Assembly (NCBI GenBank): GCA_948144175.1
Contig: CANXME010002275.1
Coordinates: 5,085,001-5,149,000 of the forward strand
Direction of reading: 5' to 3'
DNA from: Closterium sp. NIES-65
Lineage: Eukaryota; Streptophyta; Zygnematophyceae; Desmidiales; Closteriaceae
Length of the DNA stretch: 64,000 nucleotides
The position numbers were made by a program, and so were the translations under genes. Under the pieces are notes generated by a model, which saw only the letters and a list, made by a program, of their open reading frames with translations, did no database searches and was not told the DNA's origin. Shown piece after piece: positions 37,894-49,363 of the stretch (within the stretch, counting starts at the first letter, position 1; each line of letters opens with the position of its first letter).

Positions 37894-40800
37894 CTACTGG
37901 AACCAGCGACCCACCTGGTATTGCTCCTGTTGCTCCTGCGGCTTTGCATCCACCTGGTCCTCTTGCTTTGCAATCTTCGGGCCTTTGAACCACCGGTGAG
38001 CGTCAAGAAACCACCATAGAAGAAACACAGCCACCACCACCACAATACCAACGGCAGCATAGTTGAAATTCTCCGCCGTTACGGGATACTCGGTCGGGAT
38101 AACAAAGACAACCATGGTGTAGACTACGTATGTGAGAGCCAGGATGTGGACGCATTTGCTGGAAGTGGGGGATAAGGGGAAGGATGAAGAAAAAGGAGGA
38201 TTAATGGAGTGGCATAAGTGAAGGAGTAAAAGGGGAGGGGTATAAGAGAAGCAGATGAATCGGAAGGGGTGTAACGCAAGGGGAGGGGGGATATACATCC
38301 TTCACTTTACCATCCCTCGCCCCCTTGCTTTTCCTCATCCCCCCTCTCTTTCCCCCTCTCCCCCTCTTTCCCCTCTCTTCCAATCAGTATCTCTTCCTCT
38401 TCCCCACCCTTCCCTCCTCATCCGCCCGTGTGCCCGACGTAGTTCGGCAGATAGAACGGCCCCTTCTGGATGAACAAGTCTTTGTCCGACTGGAAGACAG
38501 CACCCTTCTCGCTCCTTTCCCTCCCTCCCCTCCCTTGCCCGCACCCCTCTGCCCGCGCTCACCCGCCCGTGTGCCCAATGTAGTTGGGCAGAAAGAAGGG
38601 CCCCAGAACGAAGTCCTTATTGGATTGGATAATTCGAAAGAAGACCGGCACTCCGTACGCGCCGAACCACCCCACGGTGGCCATGCCCGTGACGGCAAAG
38701 TGGGTGACAGACAGACTCCCCCAAACAGAAGCGCAAGGAGTGAAACACCCACCGTTCCCCTCCTCTTCCCCTCCTTCCCCTCTGTCTGCTATCGCCCCCT
38801 CTGTCTGCTACTGCCCCTCTGTCTCCAAACCACCCCTACCTCCCGCCCCTGCTCACCCGCCCGTGTGTCCGATGTAGTTGGGAGAAGGGCCCCGGAGCAA
38901 AGTCCTTATCAGACTGGATGATCCGAAAGAACACCAGTACTCCGTATGCACCAAACCACCCCACGGTGGCCATGCCTGTGATGGCAAAGTAGGCCACGGA
39001 AAGAACCCGCCAAGCAGAAGCACGACGACTGAAACACCCAAAGAAACCACCCGTCCCTCCTCCTTCCTATCCTCCCCTCTCTCCTCCCTCTTACCCGCCC
39101 GTGTGCCCGATGTAGTTGGGAAGAAAGAAAGGCCCCGGAGCAAAGTCCTGATCAGACTGAATGATCCGAAAGAACACAGGCACTCCGTAAGCGCCGAACC
39201 ACCCCACGGTGGCCATGCCTGTGACGGCAAAGTAGGCCACCGAGCCTCCGAGCAGCGGCATGAGGAAGACAATGGCGATGGCGCTGGTGCACGCTATGGC
39301 GTTCACCGGCACCTTGCTGGAGTTCACTCGGCGCCAGAGAAAAGATAAAGGGAGCCCGCGGTCGCGAGACAAGGCGTAGCCCTGTAGGGGGGGGGGGGGT
39401 TGAGAAGGACATGGGGGAGGAGAGGGACAGGGCGACGGGTGCTGCTGGTGCACACTATGGCGTTCACTGGCACCTTGCTGGAGTTCACTCGGCGCCAGAG
39501 AAAAGACAAAGGGAGACCCCTGTCCCGAGACAAGGCGTAGCCCTGGGGGAAAGCGGGTAGGGAAAGGGAGGGACGAGTTGAAGGTACTGCTGGTGCAGGC
39601 AATGGCGTTTCACTGGCACCTTGCTGGAGTTCACTTGGCACCTGTCGAGAGACAGGGCGTAGCCCTGTGGGGGTGGGGGGTGGATGGGGGCAGGAAGTCG
39701 ATGGCACTGGTGCAGGCAATGGGGCATTCTTGAGAATTCTCAAAAACACCCTGCAGCAGGATGGGGGTAGGAAGTTGATGACACTGGTGCAGGCAATGGG
39801 GCATTCACTGGCACCTCGTGGGAGTTGACTCGCCGCCACAGGAAAGAGAGAGGCAGGCAGGCCCCTGTCGCAAGACAGGGCGTAGCCCTTGGGGAAGTGG
39901 GGAGAGGAGAGCAGGGAGACGAGGAGGTGAAATTAGCACTGGGAACGTGAACAAACCACACCGCACCGCACCGCACCAAACCGCACAGCACACCACAATC
40001 CAACTCACCACACGGGCAGCAGCAAGGATGAGAGTGATGGTGGCGAAAAAGAAGGAGGTGAAGAAGAGACCCAGGAAGACACATGCACCCGCGCCACTGC
40101 CGAACCTGACAGGGAGAGAGATATAATGACAGGAAGGGAAGGCATGCACAGGAAGAAAATCATTAAATTAACCTTCAATTATTTACTATGGGAACCTTCA
40201 TAAAATCACCACCAACACACCTGCCTCCCCTCACACCTGCCCTGGTGGAACCCACCTGCCCTGGAACCCACCTGCCTTGGAACCCAACCCACCTGCCATA
40301 GAACACGTCCCAGAGAACCTGCACCTCTGTGCACTCCCTTGAAACGTCTGCAAACTCCCCACATATCACCTGCTCTGGGACCCAACCCACCTGCTCTGGG
40401 AAGGGAACCAACCCACCTGCCATAGAACACATCCCAGAGAATCTGCACCTCCGTGAAATCCCCGCCTGTCACCGTGTCCTTTGAAAGCAAGTTCTCCGGG
40501 TCCTGCATGTATGCACCAGCAGACACCCACGGTGAAATGGGAGCAAATTTTGAGACATCTCAAAAAGAGAACCTGCACCTCTGTAAAGTCCCCCCCTGTC
40601 AACGTGTCCTTTGAAAGGAAGTTCTCCGGGTCCTTCAGCCATGAGACTGGGCGAGCTGCAGCTTAGGAGAAGTCTCTTTTCGCATTTCCAAGACTTATTG
40701 AGACGTCTCACTAAGAGAATCTGCACTTCTGCAAAGTCCCCAGCAGTCATGGAGTGATTTGAAAGCAGGTTCTCTGGGTCTGGGTCCTGCAGGCACGCAG

Positions 40801-43800
40801 GCACAGCGAAAGGGGAGAGGAACAAAGCGATGTGCGCACCCAAAAGGTCCGCCTTACCAAACACACACACACACACCTACCCACCTGGATGCAGAATGTG
40901 AGGGCCACAATGACGCCCCACTCCACAAAGCAGATGACCGAGAGGGCAGCTATCATCGCAAAGGGAGTCGTTACGTCAGACCGCTTCGCCTCTTCTGACG
41001 TGTGCGCTGCTGCATCGAATGCGTAGAGCGCGTATTGCGACATGAGGAGGCCGGCTACCACCGCGTAGGCCTGGGATGGGAACAACCAAGAAGGGAGCGA
41101 AGAGAAGGAACAGTTGAGTAGTTTTGCCTCTTGTGACGTGTGTGCCGCTGCATCGAATGCGTAGAGCGCGTACTGCGACATGAGCAGCCCGGCTACCACC
41201 GCGTAGGCCTGGGATGGGAACAACCAAGAAGGGAGCGAAGAGAAGGAACCGTTGAGTAGTTTTGCCTCTTGTGACGTGTGTGCCGCTGCATCGAATGCGT
41301 AGAGCGCGTACTGCGACATGAGCAGCCCGGCTACCACTGCGTAGGCCTGGGATGGGAACAACCAAAGAGAACGGAGTAAAAGGAGTGGTCTATATTGTTG
41401 TCTCTTCTCTCCTGACGTGTGTGCCGCTGCATCGAACGGGAGAATTGAGGGGAGAAACGGAAGGAAGAGCATCAAATGCGGAGAGGAGCGTGGATTGTTA
41501 CTTGAGGTGTCAGTGGCGGACAGGTGGGCTGCGGAGGCCTTACTTCCATTCCATTCCATCAAATCTTGTTGTTCTTAGGACAAAGAGACAAACCCCACAG
41601 GATGCCTGCGTAGAGGAGCGTGGACTGTTGGTGTGACTTTTGAGAGGAGCGTGGACTGTTGGTGTGACTTTTGAGAGGAGCGTGGACTGTTGGTGTGACT
41701 TTTGAGAGGAGCGTGGACTGTTGGTGTGACTTTTGAGAGGAGCGTGGACTGTTGGTGTGACCTTTGAGAGGAGCGTGGACTGTTCGTGTGACTTTTGAGA
41801 GGAGAGTGGACTGTTGGTGTGACTTTTGAGAGGAGCGTGTACTGTTGGTGTGACTTTTGAGAGGAGCGTGTACTGTTGGTGTGACTTTTGAGAATTCTCA
41901 GAAGTACTGTTACTTGAGGAGGCCTGCTGCTATTACTGTGTATACGTGAACACCAGGGCAGGGGGTGAGGAGAAATTCAGGAATTACGCTCACTGATGGG
42001 AACCCCCGGAGTTACCCAACAGGATGCTGCTTGTTTGTTTGTTTGTTTGTCTCTTCGCCGGGTAAATAAGTGGCAGAATTGGGCAACAACTCACCCCGTT
42101 GGGGATGCCTGTGATGTGATGTGAGTATTGCACCTCAAAGAGACCCAACAGAACACCCACGAGGCTGGCAGATGGGTTGGGTCATAAACACTGCAAGAAC
42201 CATAATTACGTCTCCCACAGAAAGACTCACCCCGTTGGGGATGCCTGTGATGCTGTATTGCACCTCAAAGTGACCGAACACCCACGATGCTGGCTGGTGT
42301 GTCTTTGCAACAGCAGGGAGAGTAATTATAAACACGAAAGCCACTAGGATCTGGTGGGGCAAAGGGGGGGGAGCGGGAAGAAACAGGGAGAGGGAAGGGG
42401 GGTGCGGGGTGAACAAGAGCATGAGAGTGCGACAGCAGGGAGCGTGACTATGAACACGAATGCTTTTGAGACGTCTCAAAAGTCGAATGCCACTAGGAAA
42501 TGGTGGACTAAAGGGAGTGGGAGCGGGAAGAAACAGGGAGATGAGGCGAGGGCGGAAGAGGATTATGAGTGTGAATGTGCCAGCAGAGAGAGTGATTACA
42601 AACACCAGTGCCACTAGGATTTGGTGAATGAGGGGGGGAGAGAAGAAACAGGGAGGGGGAAAAACAGGCAGGTGGCAGAGGGTGAAGAAGAGCGTGAGTG
42701 TGAATGCGACCACAGCAGGGAGAGTGATAATGAACACCAGTTCCACTGGGATCTGGTGAACGAGGGGGGAGAGAGAACGGTCCCTCACTTGCAGCACTCT
42801 CCCTACTGCCGGCACTTGCCCCACGCGCTTAATGGGAAGAAATTTGATGGGTGCACAGACCAGAAGGTGTGCGCTCATGGTTTTGAGGCGCATCAAAACT
42901 AAAATGTGTGCGCTCATGGGTTCATTGTCTTGCATAAGTCACACCTGCACCACTCACGCACCCTCTCCTCTCTCACCCACTATCTCTCACCTGCAGCACT
43001 GTCGCCACGGCCAGCACTTACCCCACCACCTGCATGTACCATTCATCTACACTCATGCTCACCTGCAGCACTGCCCCCACGGCCAGCACTTGCCCCACGC
43101 GCTTGATGGGAAGCATGTCAATGGGGGCACTGTCGAGGATGATGGGTTATGGGCCAATCGGCATATACACGTCACACCTGCACCCCACTCTTTCGCAGTC
43201 CCTATCTCTCTCTCTCCTCACCTGCAGCACCGTTCCAATTGCCAGCACTTGCCCCACGCGCTTGATGGGAAGCACGTTGATGGCTGCACACATGAGAATG
43301 AGCGCCACACACGCTAGAAACTGCAGGTAGTCCGGGAAGGTGTATCCGCCACTGTTGGAGCCGCCTGGGGGAAAAGCAGGTGGAATGAACGGTATAGAAA
43401 CAGATGGGGTGAGGATTAGGGGAAAAGAATGAGCGCCACCCGCGCTAGCCTAGTTAGGAACTGCAGGCAGTCTGGGAAGGTGTATCCGCCACCGTTGGAG
43501 CCGCCTGGGGGGCAAAGGGGAAGCAAAGGGGTCGATGGGGGAAGACATGTGGCACACACAGAATGAGCGCCACACAGAATGAGCGCCACACAGAATGAGC
43601 GCCACACAGAATGAGCGCCACACAGAATGAGCGCCACACAGGCTAGAAACAGCAGGTAGTCTGGGAAGTTGTATCCGCCACCGTTGCTGTTGCCTGCTGC
43701 GGTGGAAAAGCAGGTGGAATGAACGGTATAGAAACAGATGGGGATGGGGGAGAAAGAGTAAGAGCCACGCACGCTAGGAACTGCAGGTAGTCTGGGAAGT

Positions 43801-45199
43801 TGTATCCGCCACCGTACGAAGAAAAAGGACCGGCAGACGGTGGGGTGGTGGGGGGGAGTGTTAGTCGTAACCAGCCACCCAGCCACCCACCCAGCCAGCC
43901 AGTCAGCCAGCCAGTCAGCCAGCCAGCCAGCCAGCCACCCACCCACCTGTGGCAAGCAGGACGAGCGACATGATCTGCTGGATGCCCCCAAACGCCACTC
44001 CGCCCACCCCCACTGACACCCCCACGAACTCCAACCAGCCCTGGGGATGCACGAGGGAGGTGGAGAGGAGTGGGAGGGATTGACGGGAGAGAGTGAGGGA
44101 AAAAGTAGATGTGACTCTTGAGTCGTCTCACTCATTCCCCCAAACGCCACTCCGCCCACCCCCACTGACAACCCCACGAACTCCAACCAGCCCTGGGGAT
44201 GCACGAGGGAGGTGGAGAGGAGTGGGAGGGAGAGGTAAAATGAAATCTGATCTGAGGCGACTGAAAATGAAAATGGACCCCCAAGGGCACTCCTCCCTCC
44301 ACAACAACCACCCATAATGTGTGCTTACAGCGATCCATCATCCATGCACAACCTCTATCTGTGCTTACAGCGATCCATCATCCATGCACAACCTCTATCT
44401 GTGCTTAAAGCGATCCATCATCCATGCACAACCTCTATCTGTGCTTACAGCGATCCATCATCCATGCACAACCTCTATCTGTGCTTACAGCGATCCATCA
44501 TCCATGCGGAGAGCAATGCCAAATCTCACCATGATGTATGGTGGTGCATGCATGCACAACCTCTATCTGTGCTTACAGTGATCCATGCTGCAAAGGGGCC
44601 GTACTTTGGGCCGGCGAGAGCAGCCGCCCAGAAATAGAGCGAGCCAGCTGTCTGTATAGGGCAATGGGGGAGGGGAGGGGGAGGGGTGGAGAGGTGTTTT
44701 GCGCAGTGCGGTTCCAAAAAGCAGCTGCCCAGAAATAGAGCGAGCCAGCTGTCTGTGTAGGGAGGGGAGTGAGGGAGGAGAGGGGGAGGGGTGGAGAGGA
44801 GTTTTGAGCGGTTCTAAAAAAGCAGCCTTTGTGTGGGCAGCCGCCCAGAAATAGAGCGAGCCAGCTGTCTGTGTAGGAGAGTGCGGGAGAGAGGGAGAAG
44901 GAGGTGCAGTAGAGAGATGAGGGTTGGGGGCGGAGAGGAGATTTGCGGTGTCCCAAGAAGCAGCCTCCCTGTGGAGCAGCCGCCCAGAAATAGAGCGAGC
45001 CAGCTGTCTGTAGACATGAGTGGGGGAGGGTTGGGAGGGGCAGAAACGGAGACGAGAGGAGGTTAGGTGAGGCGGAGATGAGATGAGGGGAGGGGAAGAC
45101 GAGAGGAGGGGAGGAGGAAAGGAGAGGATGGGTGGGAGACGGGACGAGAAGGAAGGCAACGAAAAAGGCATGTGTGCATGTGTGTGTGTGTGCGTGTGT

Positions 45200-45233
<34 letters not shown>

Positions 45234-46934
45234 GTGTGTGTGTGTGTGTATGTTTGTGAGTGAGAGTGAAAAGTGAGAGAGTATGTATTGGAACTCGGGC
45301 ACGAGTGTGTGAGTGAGAGTAAGAGGGAGTAAGCAGCTCACAGGGAAGGAGGAGGCGATTTCAGCAAAGGAGAGGGCGAGCAGGTGGGCAAAGAAGGCAG
45401 TGATCCACCAGAACCACACGCAGCACACCGGCCCGCCGTTCAGATACGCCGTGCTGCAAGCACAACACGAAACACGATAAGCACAAGAGGTGATGTGATG
45501 GGGGAGAATGAGGGCAGTGAAGGTCGAGCAGTGATCCACCAGAACCACACGCAGCACACCGCCCTGCCGTTCAGATATGCCGTGCTGCAAGCACAACACG
45601 AAACACGATAAGCACAAGAGGTGATGTGATGGGGGAGAATGAGGGCAGTGAAGGTCGAGCAGTGATCCACCAGAACCACACGCAGCACACCGCCCTGCCG
45701 TTCAGATACGCCGTGCTGCAAGCACAACACGAAACACGATAAGCACAAGAGGTGATGTGATGGGGGAGAATGAGGGCAGTGAAGGTCGAGCAGTGATCCA
45801 CCAGAACCACACACAGCACACCGCCCCGCCGTTCAGATACGCCGTGCTGCAATAACTGTGACATGCGTTTTCTGGGGGGGGGGAAGGGGACTGAATTGGA
45901 AGGCGGGGTGTGAAGGGAAGTGGTGGTATTATAAGCAAGGTAAAGAAAGCAGTGAAGGAGAAGGGGGATGGCTATTGCAGGTGGTGATCTCCTAAGGCCT
46001 CAAGCAGCAGAGCAGAGAGCCCTAAATCCACCCCCCACTTTCCCCCCTGGCTTATGAGGCGCCTCTAAAGTCATAGCAGGCAACAGGAAGCAACAGGAAG
46101 CCCAAGCACGTAACCATAGTAGGGGAGAATCCCAAGAATAGGCCCATGCGCTCACCCATGTCCTCGCACGTACGTACCCATAATAGGGGATCCCCAGGAA
46201 CATGCCCACGCCACAGAACGCCACTGAGAACAGCTCGAACGAGTTCTGCAGACGAAAAAAGAAAGGGTTACATTGTTACAACATTTTCTTTTCAGTCGGG
46301 CCGGCTCAAAACAATTCCCCAGTGATACAAAAGTGTGGAGTTTCAAGGTCACCATGGGGCAAAGAAATCCTTTTGACGGTTCAGAAATCAGGATTGAGAA
46401 GTTTCAGGTTTGGGGTTAGCCGCCGCGGCAGCGGGCCGCAAAACGAAAACGGAAAACAGAGCGGCGCTTTACAGACAGGAAATTGACTGAATCGTGATAG
46501 AGGCGCTCTTTGACGCGTACGAAAAAAACGACGGGACGGAAATCGGAGGAAGTGGGAAACACAAGAAACAGGACAATCATGACCCGGTGGCGTCATTTCC
46601 TTCAAGGACGAAAATCAAGATAACTTGCGGTGTACGCGTTATAGAGTCGCACCATGGACCGCTGCAGGTCTTGCGTGTATCCGAGCTCCATTAGCCGTTT
46701 CTCTCCAGAATCGAGCTCCAACGTAAACAGCACGCCGTCGTCTAACATAATTTCCATAGTCTTAGCTTTCCCCTCCCCGGCCTCTCCGCCTTCCCCGCCT
46801 TCCGCTCCGCCAACGTGGATCCCCCCGTCTTCTTTCACCAGCGCAACCACCGCAGCCCCCTCGAAGGCGCAGCCTTCGCGGAAAAGCTCGTCTTCTTCTG
46901 ACTGCACGATCGCCGATTCCGTCGTCGTCGACAT
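37894..46934 (-). CDS. BAT1: Amino-acid permease, BAT1-like (APC superfamily)
   Basis: Membrane transporter for amino acids and possibly GABA. Exons in coding order: 46934-46653, 46245-46178, 45453-45342, 44651-44577, 44040-43947, 43364-43222, 42350-42231, 41070-40885, 40502-40417, 40105-40009, 39381-39095 and 38158-37894. They total 1,815 nt, 604 residues, every phase matching. Family marks: KRLMELGYTQDLQR before helix 1, AYLNGGPVCCVWFWW, AEIASSFP then TAGSLYFWAAALAGPKYGPF, MSQYALYAFDAAAHTSEEAK, GYALSRDRGLP, RRVNSSKVPVNAI and DFAPGPFFLPNY. The acidic N-terminal tail of about 80 residues and Gln/Asp-rich C-terminus (EDQVDAKPQEQQEQYQ) are longer than usual. The final exon could instead splice at 37915, but reading through to the stop at 37894 is simplest. 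Introns hold many exon-edge echoes. Confidence 0.9.
38410..39015 (-). repeat. Three echoes of permease exon 11 end
   Basis: Copies of the exon 11 3' edge (FFRIIQSDQDFAPGPFFLPNYIGHTGG plus donor GTAAG or a variant; only the idea of the text is conserved) occur at about 38865-39010, 38565-38720 and 38410-38490 on the minus strand. They are ordered by increasing decay away from the exon. Confidence 0.8.
39445..39900 (-). repeat. Echoes of permease exon 11 start
   Basis: The acceptor side of exon 11 (GGCTACGCC... RRVNSSKVPVNAI) is repeated upstream at about 39450-39545, 39600-39665 and 39780-39895. A clipped AATT palindrome (TCTTGAGAATTCTCAAAA, 39728-39745) separates the last two. Confidence 0.8.
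41080..41450 (-). repeat. Echoes of permease exon 8 start
   Basis: The first half of exon 8 (AYAVVAGLLMSQYALYAFDA) with its acceptor is repeated at about 41130-41212 and 41270-41352, almost perfectly, at a period of about 140 bp. A degraded copy lies near 41405-41440. Confidence 0.9.
41614..41905. repeat. 31-bp minisatellite ending in a half palindrome
   Basis: Nine copies of GAGGAGCGTGGACTGTTGGT followed by GTGACTTTTGA. Each unit ends in TTTTGAGA, the left half of the palindrome. The last unit alone carries the nearly complete form TTTTGAGAATTCTCAGAA (41886-41903). Confidence 0.9.
42464..42481. repeat. 18-bp palindrome, ACGT core
   Basis: Perfect TTTTGAGACGTCTCAAAA between two echoes of permease exon 7 (AACACGAATGC before it, GTCGAATGCCACTAGGA after it). 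Confidence 0.95.
43551..43645. repeat. 16-bp repeat of a permease exon 6 fragment
   Basis: Five copies of CACACAGAATGAGCGC, derived from codons within exon 6 (GCGCTCATTCT on the coding strand). Larger echoes of the exon 6 start flank it at 43430-43510, 43630-43700 and 43770-43820. Confidence 0.85.
44308..44580. repeat. 40-bp repeat of the permease exon 4 donor region
   Basis: Five to six copies of a unit containing GTGCTTACAGCGATCCAT, which on the coding strand is the exon 4 end and donor (ATCACTGTAAGC). Amplification of the splice donor region itself. Confidence 0.85.
44710..45015 (-). repeat. Echoes of permease exon 4 start
   Basis: The acceptor and first roughly 35 bases of exon 4 (ACAGCTGGCTCGCTCTATTT) are repeated at about 44720-44757, 44838-44873 and 44978-45012 upstream of the true exon. 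All are nearly exact and separated by G/A-rich (coding-strand C/T-rich) intron. Confidence 0.9.
45180..45260. repeat. TG microsatellite
   Basis: An approximately 80-bp alternating TG tract with a few interruptions, in permease intron 3. Confidence 0.95.
45460..45860 (-). repeat. Three 130-bp echoes of permease exon 3 start
   Basis: The start of exon 3 (ACGGCGTATCTGAACGG... GTGGTTCTGGTGGATCACTG) plus adjoining intron is repeated three times at a period of about 130 bp. The copies are almost identical, so recent. Only the innermost at 45453-45342 continues into the full exon. Confidence 0.9.
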
Positions 46935-48756
46935 AATGATGGGTGTAACAATTTTATGTCTAAATGGAAAATCGTACGGCAATTTCGGATTGAATATTGC
47001 TTTATGGTTTTTTTCAAGAAGGGGGAATAATGATCGGTTGATATAATCAGAGAGTAAGGAGTCGCGTCCGAGTTAGCGCCTCGAGGCGTACTGACAGAGT
47101 GCTAGTTTCCCGTGACTCGAAGGAAATTTTGAGTCGACAGCGACGCACTGAGCAAAAGTTAAGTTAGTGAGTCTGTTTGTTACATATGCATGCGACAATG
47201 CGGTCCAAGCGGCTCTAGATACTACGGCGTTCCCGAAAAAAACGATGAGTTTCGCGACGGGGAAAACGAGAGGGGGTTACGTTCGGGTTTCCGAAGCGCG
47301 CGGTCACGAGTCGACGGGTGTCGTTGCTAGACTAAGTTAGTACGTAGCACGGGCGGCTGCATTGCTCAGGACGACAAAGACGGGTCAACACGGTTCATAG
47401 AGATGATCTTAACATCCGTGACTTGAGTGTGAATTACTCACGGACGAGCAATTGCAAGTTAGAGAATCTACTATAAAATCGGCTCGAAGGATGCATTTTC
47501 CTGGAATAGTATTGCCTTTATCAGGCAGGGAGCCGAAGCCAGTCGTAGCTAGTAGCGCTGCGCAGCAGAGGGGAGGCAACCGTTAGAGCTTGGAGGTTTT
47601 GGTAGGAGGGAGGGAAGGGAAACTTTTGTTGAGCGAGTGGCATGGTTCGAGCATGTCCGCCAAAGCCGCACAGCAGCTAGAAACGGACAGCTCTTGGGCA
47701 GGTTCACTCCAAGATTTGGTAGGTTCCTGCAATTAGGGCGATCTTAGGGCGGGTCCAGCGCGTACGTTTTCCGTACATTACAGTTCATCCAGTACGGTAA
47801 TCCGTATTGCGTCACGCTTTCAAACGGTGAAATTTCAAAACCATTGTGCACCGCCTGATATCTTTTCAAACCACTACGAATGAACTGTATAGTACCTGTA
47901 GACGTACGCGCTGGACCCGCCCTTAGAGCTCGCCCTCAAGAACCCACCTAACCACTTGAACATGTAACGAAATCTTCCTGAAACACACAGAACCGTATTA
48001 GTTCTCTGAGGGAAAGCGGTCATTATCACTGGTAGTTGCGGTACGGTGCAAACTGTCAGAGCTCGGTGCAACGTCCATACACCTCGGTGGGGCGTCACTT
48101 GGAAACGCCGCAACTAGACAAGGGGAAGGAGGAGAGGAGCATGTCGCTTTTCCATTTCGGTCAAGATTGAGCAGGTGATTTGAAAGCACTTAAAGAGTGT
48201 CCCTTGAAGAATACGGGGGCCACGGGGGGTGTTCTCAGAGTTGGAAGGCTCTGCCTTCAACGCTCATGAATCAACTGCCTCTACAGACTGCTACCAATTT
48301 TTCTCAGTGGCGCTTACTAAGTAGAAATGTGTCCATGTTTATGGAACAGATGGTGGTTCCAACAAGCCTTACATAGCATGGAAAGTTTAAAAAATTTGAC
48401 CTATGATTTCCAGGTCTGATCAAAAGCATGCCCAGTTGTGGCCCGGGGAGGGAGGGGAGCGGGGATGAGCGGTTGGTGGGAACTGTCACTCCACTCCGTT
48501 TTCATTCCCAGTGGTGCAGTTCGGTTCTTTGAGGCACATCAGTTCCTTTGTTTGACAGCGGTCTTGGGTGTAGCACCGCGCCTTTTCCATTTGTAAAAAC
48601 ACGATCAACAAAACACAGAACCGTGAGTTTTTACGTAGGTTTCAATATTTTTTCTCACAAGCTGGTGCCGCCTCCCTCCAACAACGCGTACAAACGACAG
48701 TCATCACCACCTGGAAGCTCCTGCCCTAGCCTCAGCAAACCAGATACGTGTCGATT
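46935..48756. other. Spacer between divergent permease and DUF3598-like genes
   Basis: No exon supported. It contains one MITE (47747-47922) and should hold both promoters. I see no further defined element. Confidence 0.5.
47747..47922. mobile_element. MITE, PIF/Harbinger-like, TTA target duplication
   Basis: A 176-bp element with perfect terminal inverted repeats GGGCGGGTCCAGCGCGTACG, flanked by TTA at 47744-47746 and 47923-47925. The symmetry continues imperfectly inward (TACAGTTCAT), so the whole element could fold into one hairpin. Confidence 0.85.
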
Positions 48757-49328
48757 ATGGCGCTTCTAGCGGGTGCTCCACCCACGCTTATGCCTAATGT
48801 GGTTACATCACGAACATGCGCGACTGCCGTGTTACCATTCGCCTCACATTGCGCATCCATTAAATCTTATCGAGCCCATCTCACAACCTCCCGAAATCTC
48901 TCCCTCATTTCTCCACGAACCCCGCCTTTTCAACGACTCGCCTCGAGGTCCGAGCGTAGCCGAGCTGGTTTCGTGACCCGCGCTTCGGCGGACAGTTCGG
49001 CGGAGCGCAATTCCGAATCCTCAAGGACAGTGCGCGAGGGAGAGGAGCAGGCGGCGGGGGAAGAAGCGGAGGAGGAAGAGGAGGAGGATGAGGAAGTGGA
49101 GCTGGAAAAGTGCCATTTTGGCGGGAAAGAACTGGAGCGGTTCGTGAAAATCAACGAGGGCCAGTGGCGTGGCGCGTTTCTGGTGAGTTAGACGCACTAA
49201 TGATGGTGAATCATCATGACAGAGATGTCAAAGGACAGACGGGCCGCGGCGTATGTTACGAGCGGAATTCTTAGTCCGCTCAGAATCACTTTCACAAGTC
49301 AGGCTTACTCTTTTGAAAATAACTTGGG

Positions 49329-49363
<35 letters not shown>

